From contig NZ_SNZC01000001.1 of the NCBI RefSeq assembly GCF_004363695.1, positions 112,111 through 176,110 of the forward strand: DNA of 64,000 nt. The letters are read 5' to 3'. Made by a program: the position numbers and the translations under genes. This document shows positions 51,726 through 60,892 of this stretch, in pieces. The stretch is from Flavobacterium cheniae (lineage in GTDB: Bacteria > Bacteroidota > Bacteroidia > Flavobacteriales > Flavobacteriaceae). Numbering within the stretch: the first letter of the stretch is position 1; every line of letters begins with the position of its first letter. A model generated the notes under the pieces. The model ran no database searches. It was not told where the DNA came from and was given only the letters and a program-made list of their open reading frames with translations.

Positions 51726-53546
51726 TTATTCTACTTCCACGGCAAATTGAGAATCATATAGTTTTTTGTAGTAACCATTTGCTTTTGTTAACAATTCTTG
51801 ATGTGTGCCTTGTTCCACAATTTGACCTTTGTCCATTACAATAATTTTACTTGCATTAACAATGGTTGCCAAGCGATGTGCAATAACTATAGAAGTTCTA
51901 TCCTTAGTAATGGTTTCCGTAGCTTTTTGAATTAATTCCTCAGAATGCGTGTCGATTGATGATGTGGCTTCATCCAAAATCAAAATACTTGGATTACTCA
52001 CATACGCTCTCAAAAAGGCAATCAATTGGCGCTGACCAGAAGATAACATTACACCGCGTTCTTTTACATTGTAATCGTAGCCTTCAGGTAAACTCATAAT
52101 GAAATCGTGTACGCCAATTTTCTTAGCCGCAGTGATAACATCTTCTCTTGTAATGGCTTCGTTATGAAGGGTAATGTTGTGATAAATGGTATCGGCAAAC
52201 AAGAAAACATCTTGTAACACAATAGCAATTTGCTTGCGAAGACTTTCTAATGTATATTCGTTAATGTTGTGATTGTCAATAGTAATTTCACCCGAATTGA
52301 TTTCGTAAAAACGATTCAATAAATTGATGATGGTCGATTTTCCAGCACCTGTACTTCCCACAATAGCGATAGTTTCACCAGGTTGGACTTCTAAATTAAT
52401 GCCTTTTAAAACTTCTTCATCTTTGATGTAGCTAAAACGAACGTCTTTCAACTGAATAAAGCCTTTAAAATGAGTCGCTTCAACTGTTCCTTTATCTTGA
52501 ACGTTTTCGTCTTTCTCTAGAATTTCGAATACTCTATCAGCGGCTACAATTCCCATTTGCATCACGTTAAATTTATCCGCAATTTGACGCAATGGATTGT
52601 AAAGCATAGAAATATACATATTAAAGGCAACTAATTGACCAATTGAAGTATCAGTATCTCCATTAATAATCCATAATGCACCAAAATAAACGACCAATCC
52701 AATGCTAATATTAGAGATAATATCGGCAATAGGGAAGAAGATGGAATTGTATAAAATGTTTTTCAACCAAGCTACATTGTGTTTCTGATTGATTTCTTTG
52801 AACTTCTCTAATTCAATCGCTTCTCGGTTGAAAAGCTGTACGATTTTCATTCCGGTTAAACGTTCTTGAACAAAAGTATTTAGATTCGCAATTTCGTTTC
52901 TAACTTCGTTAAAAGCGACTTTCATTTTTTTATTAAAAATGTTTGTTGCTATTAGTATTATTGGCATTATTGCAAGGACAATTCCCGTAATTTTCCAATT
53001 GACAATAAGCATAAAAGCAATTACGATTATCATTTTTAAAACATCACTAATAATCATAAATAATCCTTGACTGAATATACTAGCAATTGATTCAATATCC
53101 GAAACCGAACGCGTTACTAATTTTCCAACAGGCTCATTATCAAAATACTTCATTTTAAACGAAGTAATATGATCGTATAGTTTGTTTCGTAAATCTTTAA
53201 TGATGTCTTGTCCTAACCAATTCGCAATGTAAGTAAAGTAAAATTGTGAGATAGCTTCAAGTAAAAGCGCCACAAACATTATAATTACTAATATTTTAAG
53301 GTTGGAGAAATTATCGTTTCCAGGAAAGATGGAAAGCATCAAACCTTCAAAATACTGCTGAATTACATCAGTTTCTTTTTTTACTTCAATTAGATAATTG
53401 TCAATCGTAAAATTCAATAAAAATGGTCTAAAAGCACTAATAAAAGCTAAGGATACAGCCCAAAAGCACACAAAGTATAATTTCCCTTTATGCGGTTTTG
53501 CGTAAACTAGCAATTTATTAAACGACGATTTTTTTCTTTTACTCAT
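51726..53546 (-). CDS. ABC exporter, fused permease and ATPase (MsbA-like)
   Basis: This 606-aa half-transporter has six hydrophobic helices in residues ~18-330 and an ATPase domain after ~355. Walker A is 'IVGSTGAGKSTIINLLNRFY' near 390, signature 'LSSGQRQLIAFLRAYVS' near 497, Walker B 'SILILDEATSSID' near 517. The signature has SSGQR rather than SGGQ. A homodimer exporting lipid or drug is likely; the substrate is unknown. It overlaps truA by one base, so the two are translationally coupled. Confidence 0.9.
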   Translation of the reverse strand: MSKRKKSSFNKLLVYAKPHKGKLYFVCFWAVSLAFISAFRPFLLNFTIDNYLIEVKKETDVIQQYFEGLMLSIFPGNDNFSNLKILVIIMFVALLLEAISQFYFTYIANWLGQDIIKDLRNKLYDHITSFKMKYFDNEPVGKLVTRSVSDIESIASIFSQGLFMIISDVLKMIIVIAFMLIVNWKITGIVLAIMPIILIATNIFNKKMKVAFNEVRNEIANLNTFVQERLTGMKIVQLFNREAIELEKFKEINQKHNVAWLKNILYNSIFFPIADIISNISIGLVVYFGALWIINGDTDTSIGQLVAFNMYISMLYNPLRQIADKFNVMQMGIVAADRVFEILEKDENVQDKGTVEATHFKGFIQLKDVRFSYIKDEEVLKGINLEVQPGETIAIVGSTGAGKSTIINLLNRFYEINSGEITIDNHNINEYTLESLRKQIAIVLQDVFLFADTIYHNITLHNEAITREDVITAAKKIGVHDFIMSLPEGYDYNVKERGVMLSSGQRQLIAFLRAYVSNPSILILDEATSSIDTHSEELIQKATETITKDRTSIVIAHRLATIVNASKIIVMDKGQIVEQGTHQELLTKANGYYKKLYDSQFAVEVE

Positions 53547-54298
53547 TAATTTTTTTCTCTTTCTTTTATGTAGGGATAAGCAACATTCACCAAATACAAT
53601 CCATGTGCTGGAACTGAAAATCCGGCTTTTCCTCTGTTTTTACTTTCGATAATCGTTCTTAAATCAGCGACTTCAATCTTTCCTAAACCGATGTTTACCA
53701 TCGTTCCCACAATCGCTCTTACCATATTGCGCAAAAATCGATCGGCTGTGATGGTAAAGATAAGTTGATTTCCCGATTGTTTCCAATGTGCTTCTGAAAT
53801 TTTACAATTAAAGGTATTCACATCGGTGTGCACTTTGGAAAAACACTCAAAATCGATGTATTCAAACAAAATTTTACACGCTTCATTCATTTTATCCATG
53901 TCCAATTGATGGGAATGATACCAGCTTCCATCAGTAATAAATGCATCTTTAAACGTGTGCATGTAATATTCGTAAGTTCTGGAAGAGGCATCAAAACGCG
54001 CATGAGCATCTTCCGCCACTTTAAAAATTCGATACACCACAATTGATGGCGGTAAAAACGAATTCAATTTGTGCGACCAATAATCGGAATCCAATTCCAA
54101 TTCGGTTTCAAAATGCGCATACATTTGCTTAGCATGCACGCCTGAATCGGTTCTTCCGGCGCCTACTATAGCGATAGTTTCTCTGAAAAGGGTAGAAAGT
54201 GCCTTCTCCAAAGTTTCCTGTACCGAAGCGGCGTCAGGCTGACTCTGAAATCCGTGGAAGTTTTTTCCGTTGTAGGCAAATTCTATGAAATATCTCAA
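53546..54298 (-). CDS. truA: tRNA pseudouridine synthase A
   Basis: TruA converts uridines 38-40 in the tRNA anticodon stem to pseudouridine. 'GAGRTDSGVHAKQMYAHF' holds the catalytic Asp51, and 'ADRFLRNMVRAIVGTMVNIG' near 184 is the conserved RNA-binding core. The 250-aa length is typical. The natural N-terminus MRYFIEFAYNG begins at a TTG codon (54298); no ATG lies nearby, so a TTG start is likely. It overlaps the ABC exporter gene by one base. Confidence 0.94.
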   Translation of the reverse strand: MRYFIEFAYNGKNFHGFQSQPDAASVQETLEKALSTLFRETIAIVGAGRTDSGVHAKQMYAHFETELELDSDYWSHKLNSFLPPSIVVYRIFKVAEDAHARFDASSRTYEYYMHTFKDAFITDGSWYHSHQLDMDKMNEACKILFEYIDFECFSKVHTDVNTFNCKISEAHWKQSGNQLIFTITADRFLRNMVRAIVGTMVNIGLGKIEVADLRTIIESKNRGKAGFSVPAHGLYLVNVAYPYIKEREKN

Positions 54299-54383
54299 AA
54301 TAGGGTGTTCCGTTTTCTTAAATAGCTTGCAAATTTACAAAATTCAAAAGTAAAGTTACTTTCAAATTGTGATAATAAAAACT

Positions 54384-54391
54384 TAATTTTG
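54384..54391 (+). promoter_or_regulatory. -7 box for the YfcE-like gene, leaderless candidate
   Basis: TAATTTTG matches TAnnTTTG and ends only 4 bases before the ATG at 54396, so the transcript may begin at or next to the start codon. Confidence 0.45.
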
Positions 54392-54395
54392 TCTT

Positions 54396-54890
54396 ATGAA
54401 GAAAATTCTTTTGTTATCCGATACGCACAGTCATATTGATGATGCCATTTTGAAATATGTCAACCAAGCCGATGAAGTTTGGCACGCAGGCGATATTGGC
54501 GATTTAGCAGTTACTGATGCCATAAAAAAATTAAAACCACTTCGAGGTGTTTATGGTAATATCGACGATGATAAAGCGCGAATGGAATTCCCATTAAACA
54601 ATCGTTTTTTCTGTGAAGGAGTAGAAGTTTGGATTACGCATATTGGCGGTTATCCTGATAAATACAACCCATCAATACGAGCAGAAATCACTAAAAATCC
54701 TCCGAAATTATTTATTTGCGGTCATTCTCACATTTTAAAAGTACAATTTGATAAGAAGTTGAATTTACTACACATGAATCCAGGCGCTTGTGGAAAATAT
54801 GGTTTTCATCAAGTAAGAACGATGTTGCGCTTTGAAATTGATGGCGATAAAATCCAGAGTTTAGAAGTGATTGAGTTGGGTAAGAAGTAG
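54396..54890 (+). CDS. YfcE/MJ0936-like metallophosphoesterase
   Basis: This 164-aa cytoplasmic enzyme belongs to the small calcineurin-like phosphodiesterases. Metal ligands are visible in 'LLLSDTHSHID' near residue 4, 'VWHAGDIGD' near 28, 'GVYGNIDDD' near 51, 'VWITHIGGY' near 78 and 'LFICGHSHI' near 109. Related proteins hydrolyse phosphodiesters in vitro, but their natural substrate is unsettled. It is divergent from truA and may be translated from a leaderless transcript. A hairpin follows. Confidence 0.9.
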   Translation: MKKILLLSDTHSHIDDAILKYVNQADEVWHAGDIGDLAVTDAIKKLKPLRGVYGNIDDDKARMEFPLNNRFFCEGVEVWITHIGGYPDKYNPSIRAEITKNPPKLFICGHSHILKVQFDKKLNLLHMNPGACGKYGFHQVRTMLRFEIDGDKIQSLEVIELGKK

Positions 54891-54944
54891 TTCTCAAACT
54901 TCAAAATTCGTTGTTCCAAGTTCGTTATTTAACATTCAAAACAA

Positions 54945-54974
54945 AAAAATCCGAAACTTTCGCTTCGGATTTTT
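54945..54974. terminator. Bidirectional terminator
   Basis: AAAAATCCGAA and TTCGGATTTTT with an eight-base loop lie between the convergent YfcE-like and DUF4293 genes. Confidence 0.85.
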
Positions 54975-55004
54975 TCTTCGCACTAATAAACTAAGATGAT
55001 AGGT

Positions 55005-55415
55005 TTATCGTAATCGATCAACAGATTTTACGAGATCTTCGTCCTTTTTTATTGCCTTGTTGGCCAAGACTAATAAAACGATAGAAATTGCAGGAAGAAA
55101 CATCCCAATACCCTTCTCTGAAACATTAGTTTCTCCGGATAAGTTTAGCGAGCGATACACAAAAAATCCTAGTAAAATAAAGTTAAATATCATGTTCAAT
55201 CTGTTTAACACAAATTGATGTTGTCTCTTTTTAAAATTGATAATACTAAAAACCGCTAATAAAGCCGATACTACAAAAAACACAATGTATAATAATGAAG
55301 ATGTAAAAAACACCTCTTTTTTATCTGTTGTCGTCCATAAGGAAAATACAAAAGGCAAAGCACCCATAGCTATTGCGCTGATTGCCATATAAACCGTTTG
55401 AATTCTTTGTAACAT
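55005..55415 (-). CDS. DUF4293 family membrane protein
   Basis: The 136-aa protein has four hydrophobic helices (about residues 8-28, 38-58, 72-92, 104-122) and the start 'MLQRIQTVYMAISAIAMG', which I associate with DUF4293, a family found beside rho in Bacteroidetes. It is divergent from rho here. Function unknown; a small integral membrane protein is all the sequence supports. Confidence 0.82.
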   Translation of the reverse strand: MLQRIQTVYMAISAIAMGALPFVFSLWTTTDKKEVFFTSSLLYIVFFVVSALLAVFSIINFKKRQHQFVLNRLNMIFNFILLGFFVYRSLNLSGETNVSEKGIGMFLPAISIVLLVLANKAIKKDEDLVKSVDRLR

Positions 55416-55435
55416 TGTTCTCTACTTTTGTAAAG

Positions 55436-55443
55436 CAAAAATA
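55436..55443 (-). promoter_or_regulatory. -7 box for the DUF4293 gene
   Basis: On the minus strand TATTTTTG matches TAnnTTTG, 20 bases before the ATG at 55415. No TTG at the -33 distance. Confidence 0.45.
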
Positions 55444-55603
55444 GTATTTCTTTTCAATTAAAACTATTGTTATATCCAAATTTATTCGTATTATTGCATA
55501 GTATTAGTCGTAAGTACTTCATTCTACGACACCTTACGCCTCAAAAAAAAATCTATCTTTTTTTTGTTTTAACTCAATCAACAATTTTATTCAACTTATA
55601 TCC

Positions 55604-57391
55604 ATGTTTGATATTGAAGTATTAAAGGAGATGAAACTCTCTGATTTGCAAGAGATTGCAAAAGTGGCTAAAATCAACAAATACCGTTCACTTAAAAAAG
55701 ATGATTTGGTATATCAGATTTTAGACCTACAAGCAGCTAAACCAGAAGTAATTAAATCAGAATTACCTAAAGAAGTAGCCGCAGACCAACCTAAAGAAAA
55801 AAGAGCGCGAATGCTTCCTAAAAAAGAAGTTAGTCAAGCGCCAAAAATCAAAAAAGATTTGTTTTCGAAACCTTTGAAAGACTTACCAGAAGAAATTATT
55901 CCGATTGTAGAAGAAAAAGTAGTTGAAGAAATCAAAGCTACTGAAACCAAAGCAGTTTCGCCAAAACCAAATGACAAGTTGCCTCGTAAAGATTTTAAAA
56001 ACAAAAAACCTTTACCAAACAAAGTAGTTGCAACCGATGCTACTACTACAGCTGAAAAGCCAACAACAGAAGCTACTACTACTGAAACTCCACAAAATGA
56101 TAAAAATTTGCCTAAAAACCCTAATTTCAAGGCAAATCAAAATAATCCCAACCATCCTGATTACAAAAAAAGTAATCCTACCGAAGGAAATAATGGAAAC
56201 AACGGGAACAACGGAAATACCAACAAAAATCCTCATCAAAACAAAAAGCCAAATTTTAGAGAACCTGATTTTGAGTTCGATGGAATTATTGAAAGTGAAG
56301 GCGTTTTAGAAATGATGCCTGATGGTTACGGATTTTTACGTTCGTCAGATTACAACTACTTAGCGTCTCCAGATGATATTTATTTATCAACGTCTCAAAT
56401 TCGTTTGTTCGGATTAAAAACGGGTGATACTGTAAAAGGAGTAGTGCGTCCTCCGAAAGAAGGTGAAAAGTATTTTCCATTAGTAAAAGTATTAAAAATC
56501 AATGGTCACGACCCACAAGTCGTACGTGATAGAATTTCATTCGAACATTTAACTCCAGTTTTCCCAACAGAAAAATTCAACTTGGCAGAACGTAATAGTA
56601 CGGTTTCAACTCGTATTATCGACTTGTTTTCACCAATTGGAAAAGGGCAACGTGGTATGATTGTAGCGCAACCAAAAACAGGTAAAACCATGTTATTGAA
56701 AGATGTTGCGAATGCCATTGCAGCGAATCATCCTGAAGTGTATCTAATTGTTTTACTTATCGACGAACGTCCTGAAGAGGTAACCGATATGCAACGTAGC
56801 GTTCGTGGTGAAGTTATTGCTTCAACTTTTGATAGAGAGCCACAAGAACACGTTAAGATTGCTAATATCGTATTAGAAAAAGCAAAACGTTTGGTAGAAT
56901 GTGGTCACGATGTAGTGATTTTATTAGACTCGATTACACGTTTAGCAAGAGCTTATAACACAGTACAACCAGCTTCTGGAAAAGTATTGAGTGGTGGAGT
57001 AGATGCGAATGCGTTACAAAAACCAAAACGTTTCTTTGGAGCTGCTCGTAATGTAGAAAATGGTGGTTCGTTAAGTATCATCGCAACAGCATTAACAGAA
57101 ACAGGTTCTAAAATGGACGAAGTTATCTTTGAGGAATTCAAAGGAACTGGTAACATGGAATTACAATTGGATAGAAGAATTTCTAACAAACGTATTTTCC
57201 CTGCTATCGACTTGGTTTCTTCAAGTACGCGTCGTGATGACTTGTTATTGGACGAAAATACCATTCAAAGAATGTGGATTATGCGTAAATACTTAGCTGA
57301 TATGAACCCAGTAGAAGCTATGGATTTCATCCACGACCGATTTAAGAAAACCCGAAACAACGAAGAATTTTTAATTTCGATGAATCAATAA
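55604..57391 (+). CDS. rho: Transcription termination factor Rho
   Basis: Rho is the hexameric RNA helicase that ends transcription. The 595-aa protein is much longer than E. coli Rho (419 aa). A SAP-like start ('[20 protein letters not shown]') is followed by ~180 residues of charged, Pro/Thr/Asn-rich low-complexity sequence including '[14 protein letters not shown]' near 198. The RNA-binding cold-shock domain ('[15 protein letters not shown]') begins near 232, and the ATPase follows with Walker A '[15 protein letters not shown]' near 358 and '[16 protein letters not shown]' near 438. The 188-base leader may take part in autoregulation. A hairpin follows the stop. Confidence 0.96.
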   Translation: MFDIEVLKEMKLSDLQEIAKVAKINKYRSLKKDDLVYQILDLQAAKPEVIKSELPKEVAADQPKEKRARMLPKKEVSQAPKIKKDLFSKPLKDLPEEIIPIVEEKVVEEIKATETKAVSPKPNDKLPRKDFKNKKPLPNKVVATDATTTAEKPTTEATTTETPQNDKNLPKNPNFKANQNNPNHPDYKKSNPTEGNNGNNGNNGNTNKNPHQNKKPNFREPDFEFDGIIESEGVLEMMPDGYGFLRSSDYNYLASPDDIYLSTSQIRLFGLKTGDTVKGVVRPPKEGEKYFPLVKVLKINGHDPQVVRDRISFEHLTPVFPTEKFNLAERNSTVSTRIIDLFSPIGKGQRGMIVAQPKTGKTMLLKDVANAIAANHPEVYLIVLLIDERPEEVTDMQRSVRGEVIASTFDREPQEHVKIANIVLEKAKRLVECGHDVVILLDSITRLARAYNTVQPASGKVLSGGVDANALQKPKRFFGAARNVENGGSLSIIATALTETGSKMDEVIFEEFKGTGNMELQLDRRISNKRIFPAIDLVSSSTRRDDLLLDENTIQRMWIMRKYLADMNPVEAMDFIHDRFKKTRNNEEFLISMNQ

Positions 57392-57395
57392 GAAT

Positions 57396-57420
57396 AAAAC
57401 TCCGATGAAAATCGGAGTTT
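57396..57420 (+). terminator. Terminator after rho
   Basis: AAAACTCCGAT, loop GAAA, ATCGGAGTTT, then more T. The GAAA tetraloop should make it very stable. Confidence 0.88.
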
Positions 57421-57571
57421 TTTTATAATTCTATTTTTAGATGTGTTTTTAAATGTTTTTACTTGTAATTCAGTTTGTTATCATGTAATCATGTAAATCA
57501 AATATTTATATGTGTAACATAAATGGATAGTGTAGGAACTAAATTTACATCTAACAATAAAATAGATTATA

Positions 57572-57991
57572 ATGAAAAATCAAATTAAATTATTCGCCTT
57601 ATTATTAAGTTTAGGTTTTCTTTCTACATCATGTAGCGACGATAATGAAGGTGAAACACTTGCTCCCTTGGCAGGAAAATGGAATGTGAGTCAAGTTGGC
57701 TCTACGGTTAATGGGCAAGAAGTTTTGGTAGATGCGCCTCAAAATGAAAGCGGTTGTAATAGAGATTATTTAGATCTTAATTCTGATAACACATTAGAGG
57801 AAGGCGATTATGATTCAACTTTAGCTCCTTGTGCTATATATACTAAAGCAGGAATTTATTCAAGATCACATAACAATTTAACTACTGTAGTTGATGGAGT
57901 AAGTATTACTAAAGATATTGTTAACTTGACGCTTACAGAATTAAAATTAAGTGATGCTAATGGTGTAATTATCGTTTATGTTAGGGATTAA
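57572..57991 (+). CDS. Lipocalin-like lipoprotein, 139 aa
   Basis: The signal peptide has lipobox LSTSC near residue 21, followed by the acidic 'SDDNEGETLAPLAGKWNVSQ'. The rest is a small beta domain with two cysteines that could form a disulfide. It resembles the lipocalin-like lipoprotein at 38.7 kb in layout but not closely in sequence. The function is unknown. It stands alone between rho and a convergent tpiA, with its own hairpin. Confidence 0.75.
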   Translation: MKNQIKLFALLLSLGFLSTSCSDDNEGETLAPLAGKWNVSQVGSTVNGQEVLVDAPQNESGCNRDYLDLNSDNTLEEGDYDSTLAPCAIYTKAGIYSRSHNNLTTVVDGVSITKDIVNLTLTELKLSDANGVIIVYVRD

Positions 57992-58011
57992 TTTGTGTTA
58001 GGTTTAAATTG

Positions 58012-58045
58012 AAAACGGAAATAACTTCAAGGTTGTTTCCGTTTT
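58012..58045 (+). terminator. Terminator after the 57572-57991 lipoprotein gene
   Basis: AAAACGGAAATAAC pairs with GTTGTTTCCGTTTT (one wobble), with a six-base loop and T-tract. Confidence 0.8.
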
Positions 58046-58128
58046 TTTATTTTAATCTCTCTAAAATCCTTTTTCGTTTTACGATATTCTTGAATTCGAG
58101 TATTGTTTCAATCAAATGTAATAAAAAA

Positions 58129-58146
58129 CTCCGAGAAGTATCGGAG
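58129..58146 (-). terminator. Probable terminator for tpiA
   Basis: CTCCGA and TCGGAG flank a six-base loop. On the minus strand a T-tract follows. It lies about 100 bases after the tpiA stop, beyond the dispersed repeat. Confidence 0.6.
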
Positions 58147-58168
58147 CTTATTAATGCTATTTAAAAAA

Positions 58169-58240
58169 ACAGATTTAAGAAATTAAAGGCATTTTAAAAA
58201 TCTGTGAAAATCCGTTAAATCTGTGTTATCTGCGTTCCAA
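58169..58240. repeat. AATCTGTG-type dispersed repeat downstream of tpiA
   Basis: ACAGATTTAAGAAATT (58169-58184, also at 12291-12306) is followed by AAAATCTGTGAAAATCCG, TTAAATCTGTG and TTATCTGCGTTCC. The half-units form weak inverted and direct repeats. No gene is seen; the stretch lies in the tpiA 3' untranslated region. Confidence 0.65.
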
Positions 58241-58245
58241 AAAAA

Positions 58246-58995
58246 TTAAAAACCATTCACAATAGCTAAAAAGTCATCTGCTTTTAAAGCGGCACCGCCA
58301 ATTAATCCTCCATCTACATCTGGTTTTGAGAAGATTTCTTTAGCGTTGTCTGGTTTTACACTTCCTCCGTATAAAATGGTTAAGTTGTCTGCAATATCAA
58401 AACCATATACTTTTTCAACTAACGTTCTAATGAATTTGTGCATTTCTTGTGCTTGTTCTGGAGAAGCGGTTTCGCCTGTTCCAATTGCCCAAACCGGTTC
58501 GTAAGCTAATACAATATTTGCCCAATCTTTCTTTTCTAAATGGAACAAACCATCACGTAATTGGTATTCTACTACATTAAAATGATTGTCATTTTGGCGG
58601 TCTTTTAATTCTTCACCAAAGCAGAAAATAACTCGCATTTCATGTTTTAAAGCCGTATCGACTTTACTAGCTAACAAAGCATCGGTTTCATGAAAATACG
58701 CACGTCTTTCGCTGTGACCTAAAATTACGGTGTTTATTCCGATATCAGTTAACATTCCCGCTGCAATTTCACCAGTAAAAGCGCCACCTTCAGCTTGGTG
58801 CATGTTTTGTGCTGTTACAGTAATTCCTTTTCCATTCGTTATTTCAACTGCTTTGGCTAAGTTTACAAAGGTAGGAGCTACAATAATTTCAGTTGAAGTA
58901 TTTGGTTTTTTAGCGATAATTTCTTCGATTAATGCAATAGTTTCCTGTTGGTTTTTATGCATTTTCCAGTTTCCGGCAACGATATTTTTTCTCAT
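58246..58995 (-). CDS. tpiA: Triosephosphate isomerase
   Basis: TpiA interconverts dihydroxyacetone phosphate and glyceraldehyde 3-phosphate in glycolysis. The start 'MRKNIVAGNWKMHKN' holds Asn10 and Lys12, 'LGHSERRAYFHE' near 93 the catalytic His, 'VLAYEPVWAIGTG' near 162 the catalytic Glu and loop 6, and 'ILYGGSVKPDNAKE' near 207 the phosphate site. The 249-aa length is normal. It is the last gene of a minus-strand set running from DUF1599 through MauE-like and TlpA-like genes. Confidence 0.97.
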   Translation of the reverse strand: MRKNIVAGNWKMHKNQQETIALIEEIIAKKPNTSTEIIVAPTFVNLAKAVEITNGKGITVTAQNMHQAEGGAFTGEIAAGMLTDIGINTVILGHSERRAYFHETDALLASKVDTALKHEMRVIFCFGEELKDRQNDNHFNVVEYQLRDGLFHLEKKDWANIVLAYEPVWAIGTGETASPEQAQEMHKFIRTLVEKVYGFDIADNLTILYGGSVKPDNAKEIFSKPDVDGGLIGGAALKADDFLAIVNGF

Positions 58996-59106
58996 TGAAA
59001 TTTCATTTTTATTAATTTCAAAAGTACTAATTTGTTTGTTTAATTAGTATTTTTTGGTCACCTCTTTGTAATAAATTTACGCAAAGGTTTGCGAAGATTC
59101 GACGAT

Positions 59107-59610
59107 TTATTTAACCTTGTTTAATACCTCTTTTATTTTGTCAAAATCTTTTTCTATGGCTCTGTATAAAACAATTTTACCAGTTTTGTCTACAATTAAA
59201 TATCTTGGAATCCAATCTACATCTAATGATTTTCCGAATGTTCCTTTCATGTTATCACCTATGAAATAATTTTCACCTTCTACTTCATATTTTTCGATTC
59301 CTTGAATCCATTTTTCAGATGTTTTGTCAAATGATAAGTTTACAAAAACAACGTCTTTACCATAAGTTTGGTTTAATTTTTTTACTTCTGGCATTGCTTT
59401 GATACAATCTGAACACCATGAAGCCCAAAGTTCTATAAATATAGTCTTTCCTTCATGTTTTTTTACTATTTCTTGAAATGAAATTGGTTTATCTTCAGTT
59501 GTTTTTAAAACATAATTAAGACTTTCATTTTTAAAGGTAGTTTCTTCTTTTTGTGCACATCCTAAAGTGCTGATTAGCATAGTAGCTAAAACGAACATTT
59601 TCTTTATCAT
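59107..59610 (-). CDS. TlpA-like thioredoxin lipoprotein
   Basis: This 167-aa envelope thiol-disulfide protein has a signal peptide with lipobox STLGC near residue 18 and a thioredoxin fold with 'ELWASWCSDCIKAMPEV' near 76, giving a CSDC active site. The cis-Pro region is 'DVDWIPRYLIVDKTGKIV' near 129. CSDC differs from the CPxC of disulfide reductases such as ResA; the dipeptide suggests a distinct redox potential. The MauE-thioredoxin gene lies 148 bases upstream, and the two may form an electron-transfer pair. Confidence 0.88.
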   Translation of the reverse strand: MIKKMFVLATMLISTLGCAQKEETTFKNESLNYVLKTTEDKPISFQEIVKKHEGKTIFIELWASWCSDCIKAMPEVKKLNQTYGKDVVFVNLSFDKTSEKWIQGIEKYEVEGENYFIGDNMKGTFGKSLDVDWIPRYLIVDKTGKIVLYRAIEKDFDKIKEVLNKVK

Positions 59611-59758
59611 AATTTCACTTTTTATTTATTTGAAACAAACAGGCATATAGTTTTCAGTTTAATTGCTTTTTTTTAAAAGTTTTTATAGAATAAAATCTTA
59701 GGATTTTATCACATTAGTCAACGTTTTAAAAATTTCTATGTTTCTATGTGTTTAAAAA

Positions 59759-60832
59759 TTATTTTTTTAATTCCGAATACGGTTTTTTAATTAATTTTTT
59801 GAACTCAGCACCATTGAATTTATTTTCATTGATACCATCGTAGTATTTGAATTCGTTACCATTCCATAAATATTTCACTCCTGGCGTATCTCTTCCTGAA
59901 CCTAATTCGGTCCAAAACGGAATCACATCAATCATTTTATATGGGAATTTCGTTCCTGCAAATTCAAAGAAGGTTGGAATTTTCTCTGGTTCTTCGTCCA
60001 TGAAAATTACGTAAATAGGAGGAAAGTTCTTATCTTTTTTACGCATTTCGTTCAATTCTTTTGCGGTATCCATACAATGGTCACAACCTGGAACAAAGTA
60101 GCACAGAATCTTTTTATCAGTATCAATGCCAGGAAAATATTTCTCGTAACCCGATTTTACTTTTTTAGGAGCGTCTTCGGTTTTCTTTTCGGCTACCTTT
60201 TTAACGGTATCTTTTGTAATTGCAGCAACAGGTTCTTCATTGGACAATAAAGAAGTAGAATCTATTACAACTCCTAAATTTTCTTGAATTTCAGAAGTTG
60301 GTTCATCCATTACTTTTTCAACAGGACGAATAGGAGCCAACATGAAAAGCGCTAAAATACAGCCCAATCCAACCGATTTCAACAACCAAAAGTTCGATTT
60401 TCCATCAGCAGGAAGTAATTTGAATAACCAAACTAATAATCCAATGGCAATGATATTTTTGATAATCGCCTCAACTGGCGTCATTGGAATTAATTCTCCG
60501 AAACAACCACAGTTTCCCGCATTTCCACTCACAAAAGTCGTGTAACTCAAATGTATCGTAAATACAGCCAACAATAAAATCGTAGCTGGAATAGTGATTT
60601 TCTTCAAGTAATCTTTCAACAGGATGCAAATTCCCAATGCAAATTCAATTCCAATTAAAATTCTTGAAAAGTAAGGCGCAAAACTTTCTGAAAAACCTAA
60701 TGGATACAATTGTTTTACTTCAAAAGTAGAAATTGCAAAATAAGGCGAAGGATATAATTTGGCAACAGCCGAAACAATAAATAAGGCAGAAATAATAAGG
60801 CGTAAAATCCAACTTAGGTTTTCTTTCTTCAT
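59759..60832 (-). CDS. MauE/DoxX-like membrane protein with thioredoxin-like C-terminus
   Basis: The N-terminal ~165 residues have four to five membrane helices with the MauE/DoxX pattern, including 'GNAGNCGCFGELIPMTP' near 107, whose CGC pair may shuttle electrons. A ~60-residue Lys/Glu/Val linker follows. The C-terminal ~130 residues look like a thioredoxin-fold domain with 'LCYFVPGCDHCMDTAKEL' near 243 (CDHC). I take it as a redox relay between membrane and periplasm, probably with the neighbouring TlpA-like protein; this is inference. Protein families called BT_3928-like in Bacteroidetes have the same layout. Confidence 0.85.
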   Translation of the reverse strand: MKKENLSWILRLIISALFIVSAVAKLYPSPYFAISTFEVKQLYPLGFSESFAPYFSRILIGIEFALGICILLKDYLKKITIPATILLLAVFTIHLSYTTFVSGNAGNCGCFGELIPMTPVEAIIKNIIAIGLLVWLFKLLPADGKSNFWLLKSVGLGCILALFMLAPIRPVEKVMDEPTSEIQENLGVVIDSTSLLSNEEPVAAITKDTVKKVAEKKTEDAPKKVKSGYEKYFPGIDTDKKILCYFVPGCDHCMDTAKELNEMRKKDKNFPPIYVIFMDEEPEKIPTFFEFAGTKFPYKMIDVIPFWTELGSGRDTPGVKYLWNGNEFKYYDGINENKFNGAEFKKLIKKPYSELKK

Positions 60833-60892
60833 ATGTTTTTATAATTTTTATAAAAATACAACTTACTAAAAAGGTAAGCTGTTAACGACTTG

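Noticed and set aside
55834..56309. Open frames of 75-98 codons overlapping the low-complexity part of rho on both strands
   Set aside because: Low-complexity coding sequence keeps other frames open; the products are repetitive and resemble nothing.
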